A DNA stretch of 9,010 nucleotides from UMGS1322 sp900550765 (GCA_958448705.1 CAUDEY010000039.1:1-9010), one strand, 5' to 3'. Positions 1 to 6,179 are shown, counted from the stretch's first letter. Notes: generated from the letters alone by a model not told the origin. Numbers and translations are program-made.

Positions 1-170
1 CCGCTTTATCGGCAAAATTGATTAAATGACACCAATATCTTTAACTATGTGATACCGGAGCGGGCTGCCCGGATATTTCCCTGCTGCCTTCAATAGCCCT
101 CCTTTTTAAGATCGATCTCCAAAAAATTCTTTCCGACGAATTGACAGAAAATGAATTAGACGGAGGAAAT

Positions 171-521
171 ATGAAAAACACTAAATTTTATGTGTGTCCC
201 GCATGCGGCTGCATGACCTGTTCTACCGGCGGTGCCTCGGTGGCCTGCTGCGGACGCACCTTAGAGCCGCTGCCGTTAAAAAAAGCAGAAGGACACGAAA
301 AACTGCGGGTTGAAAAAACAGAAGATGAATGGTTCCTTCAGACAGACCATCCTATGACCAAAGAAAATTATATCTCTTTTGTCGCCTTTTTATCCGGCGG
401 AAGTCTGCATATTCTAAAGCAATATCCCGAATGGGATCTGCAAGTGCGTTTTCCCGCCCGCGGACATGGCCGTCTGCTTTGGTTTTCTACTACAAAAGGG
501 CTGTTCTATATGAACTTATAA
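171..521 (+). CDS. Desulfoferrodoxin-like protein with a degenerate superoxide-reductase domain
   Basis: Encodes 116 aa. The N-terminus has the desulforedoxin (centre I) pattern: C9-x-x-C12 and the adjacent pair C26-C27 in VACCG, which bind one Fe in desulfoferrodoxins. The rest resembles the superoxide-reductase domain, with TDHPMTKENYISF at about 58-70 and a C-terminal GLF. In the family, centre II iron is held by four His and one Cys. Here H42 and H60 remain, but the usual HPMTxEH histidine is N66, and the C-N-x-H-G motif near the C-terminus has become S106-T-T-K109-G. Superoxide reduction is therefore doubtful; a metal-binding or redox-sensing role is possible. The start is ATG 171, with GGAGG at 162-166; an upstream in-frame TTG at 141 lacks a site. 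It is probably cytosolic and converges on the DUF2975 gene with a 21-nt gap. Family assignment is fairly secure, function is not. Confidence 0.75.
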   Translation: MKNTKFYVCPACGCMTCSTGGASVACCGRTLEPLPLKKAEGHEKLRVEKTEDEWFLQTDHPMTKENYISFVAFLSGGSLHILKQYPEWDLQVRFPARGHGRLLWFSTTKGLFYMNL

Positions 522-542
522 CCGCACCGGAGCAGAGCACCG

Positions 543-1043
543 TTATTCTACATTTTTTGCCATTTCGGCAGAAAATGTTTTCTTTTCCTTTCCGGCAGCG
601 GAATGTCGCCGTACAAAACAAGAAAGCCACAAAGCAGCTACCGTTATAACGATTCCAAAAACAACAAAAATAAGGGAGAGCATAAATACCGCAGTATGGC
701 TCATTTCCAAAAACAGAAACAAACAGTTCCCAGCCAGAAACCAAAGGGATGTAAACGCCGCAAGCACGGCAATATGCTTTAGATACTGCACAGTTTTTTC
801 TGAAAATCCTATTCCCTGCGCTATTTTATCCGAAATTCTCCAAAGAAAGAACAGAACGATATAACAGGGTACAGCGGTTATCCACATAAACGTCAGCCAG
901 GGCCAAAAGAAAAACTGACTTTTTATCTGCAGCATAATATCCCTTCCCAGCAGAGGAAGCGCACCGCCATAAAAAAGGAGCCCGCATATTCCTATAAAAA
1001 CAACAAGCACTTTCAGACCCTTGGCCAACACACCTCGATGCAT
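543..1043 (-). CDS. DUF2975 family four-helix membrane protein
   Basis: Encodes 166 aa with four hydrophobic segments, at about 10-32, 48-70, 88-112 and 118-144, a short basic N-terminus and a charged cytosolic tail (RRHSAAGKEKK). The arrangement, and the loop between helices 2 and 3 (GIGFSEKTVQYLKHIA), match the DUF2975 family, whose biochemical function is unknown. In many Firmicutes this gene is followed by a small Xre/YozG-type helix-turn-helix regulator. Here the DNA after its stop is taken by the convergent 171-521 gene, so no such partner is present. ATG 1043 is chosen because GAAAGGGAG lies just upstream on the minus strand. A promoter with a perfect TATAAT sits about 45 bp upstream, so the gene is probably monocistronic. 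No terminator is visible in the 21 nt between the convergent genes. Confidence 0.8.
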   Translation of the reverse strand: MHRGVLAKGLKVLVVFIGICGLLFYGGALPLLGRDIMLQIKSQFFFWPWLTFMWITAVPCYIVLFFLWRISDKIAQGIGFSEKTVQYLKHIAVLAAFTSLWFLAGNCLFLFLEMSHTAVFMLSLIFVVFGIVITVAALWLSCFVRRHSAAGKEKKTFSAEMAKNVE

Positions 1044-1084
1044 ATGATTTTCTCCCTTTCATGATGTTTTTATCCTTGATATGT

Positions 1085-1114
1085 ATTATACAACAAATAC
1101 ACACTAAACTTCAA
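1085..1114 (-). promoter_or_regulatory. Sigma-A promoter of the DUF2975 gene
   Basis: Read on the minus strand: -35 TTGAAG (1109-1114), an 18-bp spacer, then a perfect -10 TATAAT (1085-1090). It lies 42 bp before the start codon at 1043, in an AT-rich stretch. Confidence 0.7.
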
Positions 1115-1152
1115 GATCCAAATATAACTTAAAAAAAAAGAATTGACCAAAT

Positions 1153-1182
1153 AAAAAAAGGCTTACGAAATTTTCGTAAGCT
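1153..1182 (-). terminator. Intrinsic terminator of the dCMP deaminase-murG operon
   Basis: Arms GCTTACGA (1161-1168) and TCGTAAGC (1174-1181) pair perfectly over 8 bp with a 5-nt loop. On the minus strand the stem is followed by CC and seven T. It lies 16 nt after the murG stop codon. On the plus strand the hairpin is followed by only TGTTTTCC, so it is mainly unidirectional. Confidence 0.85.
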
Positions 1183-1197
1183 GTTTTCCTATTACCT

Positions 1198-2292
1198 TCA
1201 AAGTCTCTGTTCCGCTTTGCTTGCTTTTACAGGATACTTCTCCATAACCTCCATAATCACCCCGAACACCTTTTCCCTGCCCAAATGCGAACCGCTTTTT
1301 TCCATAGCTTCAGCATAACGGCGGCGCTCATCAAATAAGTTTTTGATTTCACATACTAGGCTGTCAGCGGTAATCTCCTCTTCCAGCATCTTTTTGGCAT
1401 AGCCCCGCCTTTCAAATTCCTCTGCGTTATCCAGCTGATCCCCCCGTGAGTGCTCGGCCGGCAGCGGGATCAGCAGCATAGGCTTATGCAGAGCAAGAAA
1501 TTCATTAATGCTGTTGGATCCGGCGCGGGATACGACGATATCCGCCAGTGCCATAATATCAGGAAGCCGCTCATTGATATATTCCCGTTGCACATATCCC
1601 GGATAATGCAGGGTCTCATCTAATTTTCCGCTGCCGCAGATATGAATCACATTAAAGCTTGGCAAAAGCCGCGGCAAAACTGCACGAATCTGATCATTAA
1701 CCGCTTTGGCACCCAAACTGCCCCCCATAACAAGAATCACCGGTTTATGGTCTAACCCCAACAGTCTTCTTGCGACTTCACTGCTGCCGTGCAGCAGTTC
1801 ATTCCGCAGCGGCGTGCCTGTGCAGATTCCCTTCTCTCCTAAAATTTCTGCGGTCTTTTCAAATGTAGTACATGCTTTTTTTGCCGTAGGCAGGCACAGC
1901 TTGGTAGCAAGGCCGGGCGTCATATCCGATTCATGAATCACCACCGGAACATGATGGGCGCCGGCCGCCATCACTACCGGCACCGAAACAAAACCGCCTT
2001 TTGAAAAAACACCGGCCGGCTTCAGCTCCTTCATTAGAGCCATAGATTGAAAATACCCTTTCATTACCCGAAACGGATCGGTAAGATTTTTGATATTGCT
2101 GTATCGGCGCAGCTTTCCCGCACTGATGCCATGATACGTAACGCCCGGCATATTTTCAATCAATTCACGCTCGATCCCGTTTTCCCTGCCAATATAGTGT
2201 ACGGTATATCCTTTTTGCTGAAGCAACGGTATCAGCGCGATATTCGGTGTAATATGTCCGGCGGTCCCGCCGCCGGTAAAAACAAAATTCAT
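1198..2292 (-). CDS. murG: MurG, UDP-GlcNAc:lipid I N-acetylglucosaminyltransferase
   Basis: Transfers GlcNAc from UDP-GlcNAc to undecaprenyl-pyrophosphoryl-MurNAc-pentapeptide (lipid I), making lipid II at the inner face of the membrane. At 364 aa it has the usual length and GT-B fold (GT28). Visible motifs are the N-terminal GGGTAGHITPN (7-17, including the conserved H13), IHESDMTPGLA (119-129), GTPLRNEL (159-166), the second glycine loop MGGSLGAKAVN (189-199), the UDP-GlcNAc-binding SRAGSNSINEFLAL (255-268) and RGDQLDNA (283-290). The start ATG has AGGGG a few bases upstream, and this site touches the deaminase stop codon 12 nt away, so translation is probably coupled. Transcription comes from the promoter before the deaminase and stops at 1153-1182. 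Unusually, murG stands outside a division/cell-wall cluster here. Nothing suggests damage. Confidence 0.97.
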   Translation of the reverse strand: MNFVFTGGGTAGHITPNIALIPLLQQKGYTVHYIGRENGIERELIENMPGVTYHGISAGKLRRYSNIKNLTDPFRVMKGYFQSMALMKELKPAGVFSKGGFVSVPVVMAAGAHHVPVVIHESDMTPGLATKLCLPTAKKACTTFEKTAEILGEKGICTGTPLRNELLHGSSEVARRLLGLDHKPVILVMGGSLGAKAVNDQIRAVLPRLLPSFNVIHICGSGKLDETLHYPGYVQREYINERLPDIMALADIVVSRAGSNSINEFLALHKPMLLIPLPAEHSRGDQLDNAEEFERRGYAKKMLEEEITADSLVCEIKNLFDERRRYAEAMEKSGSHLGREKVFGVIMEVMEKYPVKASKAEQRL

Positions 2293-2304
2293 AAACGAGC
2301 CCCT

Positions 2305-2784
2305 TTAAATATCCAATGTAAGCTTTCTTCCGGTAGGCCGATACGGTGTAAGCCGCACCCCTACCATTTGGAACATTTTTTTGGAGGCCTGTACCGCTTC
2401 GGTTTCGGCGTATTTATCGCAAAGATAGATAACTTCCCGGATACCGGCTTGAATCAGCGCCTTAGCACATTCATTACACGGAAAAAGCGTGGTATAGCAC
2501 CTTGCCCCTTTCAGCGAGCCGCCATCATTATTAAGAATAGCATTGAGCTCGGCATGACATACGAATGCATATTTGCTTTCCATTACACCGCCTTCACGGC
2601 TCCAGGGCATACAGTCATCATCACAGCCGGTAGGCATTCCATTATAGCCAACGGATAAAATTTTATTATCCGCGTTTACCAAGCAGGCACCCACCTGCGT
2701 TCCGGAGTCTTTACTGCGCTGTGCTGAAAGCAGAGCAATTCCCATAAAATACTCATCCCAGGAAATATAGTCCGTACGCTTCAT
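2305..2784 (-). CDS. dCMP deaminase family protein (ComEB-like)
   Basis: A zinc-dependent cytidine/deoxycytidylate deaminase of 159 aa, expected to convert dCMP to dUMP for thymidylate synthesis. The catalytic zinc site is clear: C76-H77-A78-E79-L-N-A-I, with E79 the proton shuttle, and P102-C103-x-x-C106. The SVGYNGMPTGCDDD segment (44-57) and the extra C54, C58 and H77-region cysteines match dCMP deaminases rather than tRNA or guanine deaminases. The chosen start (2784) gives MKRTDYISWDEYFM, the normal family N-terminus, and is preceded by AGGAGGAG with good spacing; an in-frame GTG 18 nt further upstream would lie before this site. It is the first gene of a two-gene operon with murG. In Bacillus the related gene is comEB, but no competence genes are seen here. 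A closely related deaminase specificity cannot be excluded. Confidence 0.9.
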   Translation of the reverse strand: MKRTDYISWDEYFMGIALLSAQRSKDSGTQVGACLVNADNKILSVGYNGMPTGCDDDCMPWSREGGVMESKYAFVCHAELNAILNNDGGSLKGARCYTTLFPCNECAKALIQAGIREVIYLCDKYAETEAVQASKKMFQMVGVRLTPYRPTGRKLTLDI

Positions 2785-2827
2785 GATGCTCCTCCTAACC
2801 ATATTCTATTCATATTGAAATCGATTT

Positions 2828-2856
2828 ATTATATACCACTATCATAAAAAATGCAA
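2828..2856 (-). promoter_or_regulatory. Sigma-A promoter of the dCMP deaminase-murG operon
   Basis: On the minus strand: -35 TTGCAT (2851-2856), a 17-bp spacer and a perfect -10 TATAAT (2828-2833). It is 43 bp upstream of the deaminase start at 2784 and downstream of the araC-type gene, so the operon can be expressed independently of it. Confidence 0.75.
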
Positions 2857-2898
2857 GCAGACGCTTTTTTAAAACTCCCTGCAAACATACACAGAAGA

Positions 2899-3675
2899 TT
2901 AAAACTTCCCTGTTCTTCCTTTTTTAAAATCACGGGGGCTCTGCCTGGTTACAGTGTGGAATACCTTTCTGAAATAATTGGAAGAAGAAAATCCCAGCTG
3001 TTCACTGATCTGCTCGATATTCAGTGAATCATCCCGCAACATATTCAGCGCATGCTGTATCATCACCTGATGCTTATATGTGATGGGAGAAACGCCGGTT
3101 GCTTTTTTAAACAATGCATAAAAGTGCGATTCACTGCAATGGCAGAGCTCTGCTAAAAACTGTATCGTAAACGTCTGCGCATAGTTTTCTTCAATAAAAG
3201 AAATCGCCGGAGCGAGCATAACCGTTTCCCTGAACACCTGCTCTGCCTCCATCTTCGGATAAAGTTGGGCAAGCAACCGATAAAAAGCTGCAACCGACAA
3301 AAAGAATTTCTCTTCTAAAAAAAGTTGGTACATCTCATCAAACAGCGTCCGGCCAAAATTGGAAAGGATCTGAAACCGATAATTGCTCAGGGTATTTCCC
3401 CCTGCAAAGGCGAAATCAATCGAATAAAATGCAATATCGGGCTGCCCCCACCAAATAGAATAATATTTGGTTCCCGCGGCAATGTAAATGGTATCTCCCT
3501 GCTCAGCATAAAAGTTTCGGCCCCGATAGAGGAATTCCGCATTTCCTTTTAAAACATACCCAACGCAGGGACGGCTGAAGGAAATTAAATTACCGTTAGA
3601 ATGGATATTCTGAAATTCATATTTTTTTATTCCGTAAGCGGAAATCAATTGAGCATCTTTCAAAAAAATCAGCAA
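2899..3675 (-). CDS. AraC-family transcriptional regulator with N-terminal cupin-type sensor
   Basis: Encodes about 258 aa. The N-terminal half (about 35-90: RPCVGYVLKG, QGDTIYIAAGTKYYS) is an AraC-type effector-binding beta-barrel. The C-terminus carries the paired helix-turn-helix domain: first HTH about 171-191 (QFLAELCHCSESHFYALFKK) and second about 219-241 (EQISEQLGFSSSNYFRKVF), followed by SPRDF, the usual RxxP/F region. It is divergent from the dehydrogenase operon at 3773, so it most likely activates that operon on binding a sugar-like inducer and may autoregulate. The start is uncertain: the open frame begins at TTG 3675, which has no usable ribosome binding site. An ATG at 3682 is one frame away and would join the frame as MKVADFLKDAQ if a run of seven T were six. 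Family call is very secure, start is not. Confidence 0.92.
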   Translation of the reverse strand: MLIFLKDAQLISAYGIKKYEFQNIHSNGNLISFSRPCVGYVLKGNAEFLYRGRNFYAEQGDTIYIAAGTKYYSIWWGQPDIAFYSIDFAFAGGNTLSNYRFQILSNFGRTLFDEMYQLFLEEKFFLSVAAFYRLLAQLYPKMEAEQVFRETVMLAPAISFIEENYAQTFTIQFLAELCHCSESHFYALFKKATGVSPITYKHQVMIQHALNMLRDDSLNIEQISEQLGFSSSNYFRKVFHTVTRQSPRDFKKGRTGKF

Positions 3676-3702
3676 CTTTCATAGAATCATAGTGTTTTTT
3701 GT

Positions 3703-3731
3703 AGTATACCATATAGAAAACAACGCGTCAA
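3703..3731 (-). promoter_or_regulatory. Sigma-A promoter of the AraC-type regulator
   Basis: On the minus strand: -35 TTGACG (3726-3731), a 17-bp spacer and -10 TATACT (3703-3708). The expected transcription start is near 3696, leaving only about 15-20 nt before the candidate start codons at 3682 and 3675. Confidence 0.75.
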
Positions 3732-3772
3732 TATGATAATATTACCCTATATAACAAATACGGAGGTTTTTT
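3707..3772 (+). promoter_or_regulatory. Divergent control region of the dehydrogenase operon, possible AraC-type sites
   Basis: The plus-strand operon has a strong ribosome binding site (GGAGG 3762-3766) but no convincing -35 element, as expected of an activator-dependent promoter; -10-like sequences occur at 3735-3740 (GATAAT) and 3748-3755. Two similar 17-mers in the same direction start with TACC at 3707 and 3743, agreeing at 12 of 17 positions. A small inverted repeat, AATAT-gata-ATATT, lies at 3730-3743. These are candidate operators only, since the region is AT-rich. Confidence 0.3.
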
Positions 3773-4801
3773 ATGACAACTCAGCAAATTGTATTTACCG
3801 GCAAAAACCGTGCCGAGCTGCTGCCGGAAACATTACGGTCGCTCCAGCCGGAAGAAGTATTGGTTAAAACAAGCTTCAGCACCGTCAGCTGCGGAACAGA
3901 ACGCGCCAATATCATGGGCAATCCCAACATAGCAGGCGGAGAAAAAGCGGAAGCGCTTAACACAGACACCTATTTCCCCCGCACTTTAGGCTACAGCAGC
4001 GCAGGTATTGTCGTACAGACAGGCACAGCCGTTACCTCGGTGATCCCCGGCGACCGCGTTGTAGTATTCTGGGGCAAGCATGCAAGCTATAACCTTATAA
4101 ATGAAAGCAATGCAGTAAAAATAACAGATGACCGCATTTCATTGGAGGAGGCAGCCATCAGCTTTATCGCCTCGTTTTCTCTAGCCGGTATCCGTAAAAC
4201 AAGGCTTGAAGCCGGGGAATCCACCCTGGTCATGGGATTAGGGCTTTTAGGACAGTTGGCCGTACAGCTGGCGCGTGCCTCCGGCGCCGTTCCGGTAATT
4301 GCCGCCGATCCCATAGAGGAAAGACGCTTAGCCGCACTGAAAGCCGGCGCAGATTTCGCCCTTGATCCTTTTAAAAATGATTTTTCCGCCAAAGTAAAAG
4401 AGCTTACCGGCGGAGGCGTCAATACAGCTATTGAAGTCACCGGTCAGGGCGCCGGCCTGGAAGAAGTACTGGATTGCATGGCAAAATTCGGCCGCGTCGC
4501 TCTTTTAGGCTGTACCCGTGACCCTAATTTTATTATTGATTATTACCGTAAAGTTCACTTCCCCGGTATTTCTCTAATCGGCGCACATACGATGGCCCGC
4601 CCCGAAACAGAATCCCGCCCCGGCTGTTTTACTCACCATGACGATATTCTTTCTATTCTAAAGCTCTGTGCAGGAGGCCGTATTCATCTTAAAAGCACCG
4701 CAACCTATTCTCCCGCGGAATGTTCCGCCGTATATACGCGGCTTGTAGAAGACAAGGATTTCCCTGTTATCGTACAGTTTGACTGGTCAAAATTAGAATA
4801 G
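3773..4801 (+). CDS. MDR-family (zinc-type alcohol dehydrogenase-like) NAD(P)-dependent dehydrogenase
   Basis: Encodes 342 aa with a GroES-like N-terminal domain (about 1-140) and a Rossmann domain (about 145-275). The nucleotide loop is GLGLLG (155-160), and D179 after the second strand (IAADP) favours NAD over NADP. It resembles the MDR subgroup that includes bacteriochlorophyllide dehydrogenase BchC (FPRTLGYSSAGIV, then PGDRVVVFWGKHASY). The classical catalytic zinc ligand C40 remains in SCGTER, but the usual G-H-E motif is G-Y74-S75, and the four-cysteine structural-zinc lobe is absent. A zinc-free or altered active site is likely. The start is ATG 3773, with GGAGG 6 nt upstream. It heads an operon with the Gfo/Idh/MocA gene 14 nt downstream, facing the AraC-type regulator. 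Substrate is unknown; a sugar or polyol derivative is inferred from context. Confidence 0.85.
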   Translation: MTTQQIVFTGKNRAELLPETLRSLQPEEVLVKTSFSTVSCGTERANIMGNPNIAGGEKAEALNTDTYFPRTLGYSSAGIVVQTGTAVTSVIPGDRVVVFWGKHASYNLINESNAVKITDDRISLEEAAISFIASFSLAGIRKTRLEAGESTLVMGLGLLGQLAVQLARASGAVPVIAADPIEERRLAALKAGADFALDPFKNDFSAKVKELTGGGVNTAIEVTGQGAGLEEVLDCMAKFGRVALLGCTRDPNFIIDYYRKVHFPGISLIGAHTMARPETESRPGCFTHHDDILSILKLCAGGRIHLKSTATYSPAECSAVYTRLVEDKDFPVIVQFDWSKLE

Positions 4802-4815
4802 AGAGGCAGAGGCAG

Positions 4816-5862
4816 ATGGAAAAAATTAAAGTTGCGCAAATCGGCGTAGGTCATGATCATGCTCTCGTAGTCATGGAAAGCGTGCTGCGGCAAAAGGATA
4901 TTTTTGATTTTTCAGGGTATGCGGCCGGCCCTTCGGAGCAGGAGTTTCTTCCCGCTGTCATAGCGCATTTTCCCCAGGCAAAGCAGAGAGAGATCGATGA
5001 TATTTTAAATGACTCTTCTCTTGACGCAATTTTTATCGAAACAAAAGAACAGAATCTGGTCCAATACGCACTGGCAGCCATAGAAAAAGGCCTTTGTGTA
5101 CATATGGACAAACCGGGAAGTCAGTCCTGCGAAGAGTTCGCACGGCTGACGCATTTGGCAAAGCAAAAAAACAAAGTCTTGCATTTAGGTTATATGTATC
5201 GGTATAATCCTCTGATACAGGATGCCATTGCTGCAGTAAAAAACGGAAAATTAGGAGAAATCTATTCTGTCGAGGCACAAATGAGCTGTGAACATTCTTT
5301 TGCAAAAAGAAACTGGCTCGGACAGTTTCACGGGGGCATGATGTTCTTTTTAGGCTGTCATTTAATCGACCTGCTTTTACAACTGCAAGGTCTGCCCGAT
5401 CAAATTTTCCCCTTCAATACCAATACACAGCCTGAAATACTGCAAGCAAAAGATCTGGGTTTTGCTGTATTCCAATATAAAAACGGGATTTCTTTTGTAA
5501 AAACCTGCGCGGCCGAGCCCGGCGGATTTATTCGACGTCAGTTGGTCATCTGCGGAAGCAAAGGCACCATTGAAATTAAGCCTTTGGAAGAATATAGCTC
5601 TTCTTCCTCCAGCCAAATAATCACCAGAGCATCCGAAGTATATGTCCATGATACCGCTGAGAATCCTTGGATACGCTGCGGCAAGGAGAATATTTCCGCT
5701 CCCTTCGGCCGCTATGACAGTATGCTGGCGCACTTTGCCCGCTATGTTCAAGGAAAGAAAAAAAATCCTTACTCCTACGAATATGAAGAAACTCTGCACC
5801 GCGTCCTTCTTGCTACCTGCGGATTCAGCATCGACTACAAAAAGGAATCACCAACGGAATAA
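4816..5862 (+). CDS. Gfo/Idh/MocA family oxidoreductase
   Basis: Encodes 348 aa. Residues about 4-125 form the Rossmann domain and 130-310 the family's alpha/beta substrate domain. The cofactor loop reads IGVGHDHA (9-16), lacking the last glycine of GxGxxG. The family's E-K-P motif is M-D98-K99-P100-G. The substrate-domain motif reads GGMMFFLGCHLIDLLL (173-188): H182 is kept, but the Asp normally four residues before it (GGxLLDxGxH) is F178. Oxidation of a sugar, polyol or inositol-like substrate is typical of the family, but this active site is altered. A six-serine run occurs at 261-266. It lies 14 nt after the dehydrogenase, with a modest AGAGG site, and is presumably co-transcribed and co-regulated by the AraC-type protein. 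The pairing suggests that both enzymes act on one pathway. Confidence 0.9.
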   Translation: MEKIKVAQIGVGHDHALVVMESVLRQKDIFDFSGYAAGPSEQEFLPAVIAHFPQAKQREIDDILNDSSLDAIFIETKEQNLVQYALAAIEKGLCVHMDKPGSQSCEEFARLTHLAKQKNKVLHLGYMYRYNPLIQDAIAAVKNGKLGEIYSVEAQMSCEHSFAKRNWLGQFHGGMMFFLGCHLIDLLLQLQGLPDQIFPFNTNTQPEILQAKDLGFAVFQYKNGISFVKTCAAEPGGFIRRQLVICGSKGTIEIKPLEEYSSSSSSQIITRASEVYVHDTAENPWIRCGKENISAPFGRYDSMLAHFARYVQGKKKNPYSYEYEETLHRVLLATCGFSIDYKKESPTE

Positions 5863-5920
5863 AATATTCCTTGCTAAACTGTTTTTTCGGTTTAAAATTA
5901 TCTGCCTATTCCTTGAATCC

Positions 5921-5964
5921 CGCAGGGGAATACGGAAAACGCCGTTTCATTCCCTGCGTTTTTT
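5921..5964 (+). terminator. Strong intrinsic terminator after the oxidoreductase operon
   Basis: Stem arms 5921-5931 and 5949-5958 pair over 10 bp (CGCAGGG, one bulged G, AAT with ATTCCCTGCG). An inner ACGG/CCGT helix (5932-5935 with 5942-5945) extends it, and six T follow at 5959-5964. It separates the dehydrogenase operon from mgtE. Confidence 0.92.
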
Positions 5965-5966
5965 CC

Positions 5967-5995
5967 TTGACGAAATCATAAAAAACGAGTAATAT
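5967..5995 (+). promoter_or_regulatory. Promoter of the mgtE leader transcript
   Basis: -35 TTGACG (5967-5972), a 17-bp spacer and -10 TAATAT (5990-5995), starting three bases after the T-run of the preceding terminator. A start near 6002 gives an mgtE leader of about 308 nt. The -10 matches consensus at only four positions. Confidence 0.6.
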
Positions 5996-6024
5996 ATAAA
6001 AAGAAAAAAATGAAAGAGGTGAAC

Positions 6025-6111
6025 ATGATGGAAGACGGAAGTAGCAGCACTGTTCCCGTGCGAAGACGCACAGCTCCGCTCTGCTTTTGCGCCATCATGC
6101 GCCTTTTATAA
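6025..6111 (+). CDS. Candidate leader peptide upstream of mgtE (28 aa)
   Basis: A short ORF between the leader promoter and mgtE. AAAGAGGTGA (6013-6022) differs from the consensus ribosome binding site at one position and sits directly before tandem ATGs at 6025 and 6028. The product begins MMEDG, contains STVPVRRRTAPL and ends CFCAIMRLL. Acidic residues directly after the start, then prolines and an RRR block, resemble enterobacterial MgtL (MEPDPTPLPRRR...), where nascent acidic/proline runs destabilise the ribosome at low Mg2+ and switch on mgtA. The ORF overlaps the leader's stems: its second ATG can pair with 6136-6138, ATGATGG (6025-6031) can pair with CCATCAT (6092-6098), and its stop lies two bases before the 6113-6126 arm. 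A cis role in translation is more likely than a functional peptide. Expression is unproven. Confidence 0.55.
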   Translation: MMEDGSSSTVPVRRRTAPLCFCAIMRLL

Positions 6112-6179
6112 AGCAGTGCAGAGCTGTCATTCTTCCATAGCCTACGCATTGTAAAACACCGTATGTATTACGGGTTTTT

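Noticed and set aside
22..93. A 23-codon minus-strand ORF from TTG 93 with an AGGAGG-like site upstream
   Set aside because: No recognisable product, rare start codon, no promoter; too little support to call a gene. The first 170 bases otherwise hold nothing I can identify.
141..146. TTGACA as a -35 box for the 171-521 gene
   Set aside because: No -10 sequence at the right distance; the region 17 bp downstream is the ribosome binding site itself.
2047..2658. 203-codon plus-strand ORF across murG and the deaminase
   Set aside because: It is antisense to two confidently identified genes and has no plausible family features.
2846..2870. A6 ... T6 hairpin as a terminator of the AraC-type gene
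   Set aside because: Only two G-C pairs plus A-T pairs with a bulge, and it overlaps the -35 of the next promoter; too weak to call.
5876..5893. AAACTG / CGGTTT hairpin with a T6 loop after the oxidoreductase operon
   Set aside because: Short, contains a G-T pair, and the T run is in the loop; the much stronger terminator at 5921-5964 explains termination.
5642..5992. 116-codon plus-strand ORF overlapping the end of the Gfo/Idh/MocA gene
   Set aside because: It is out of frame with a well-supported gene and runs through its terminator hairpin and T-run.
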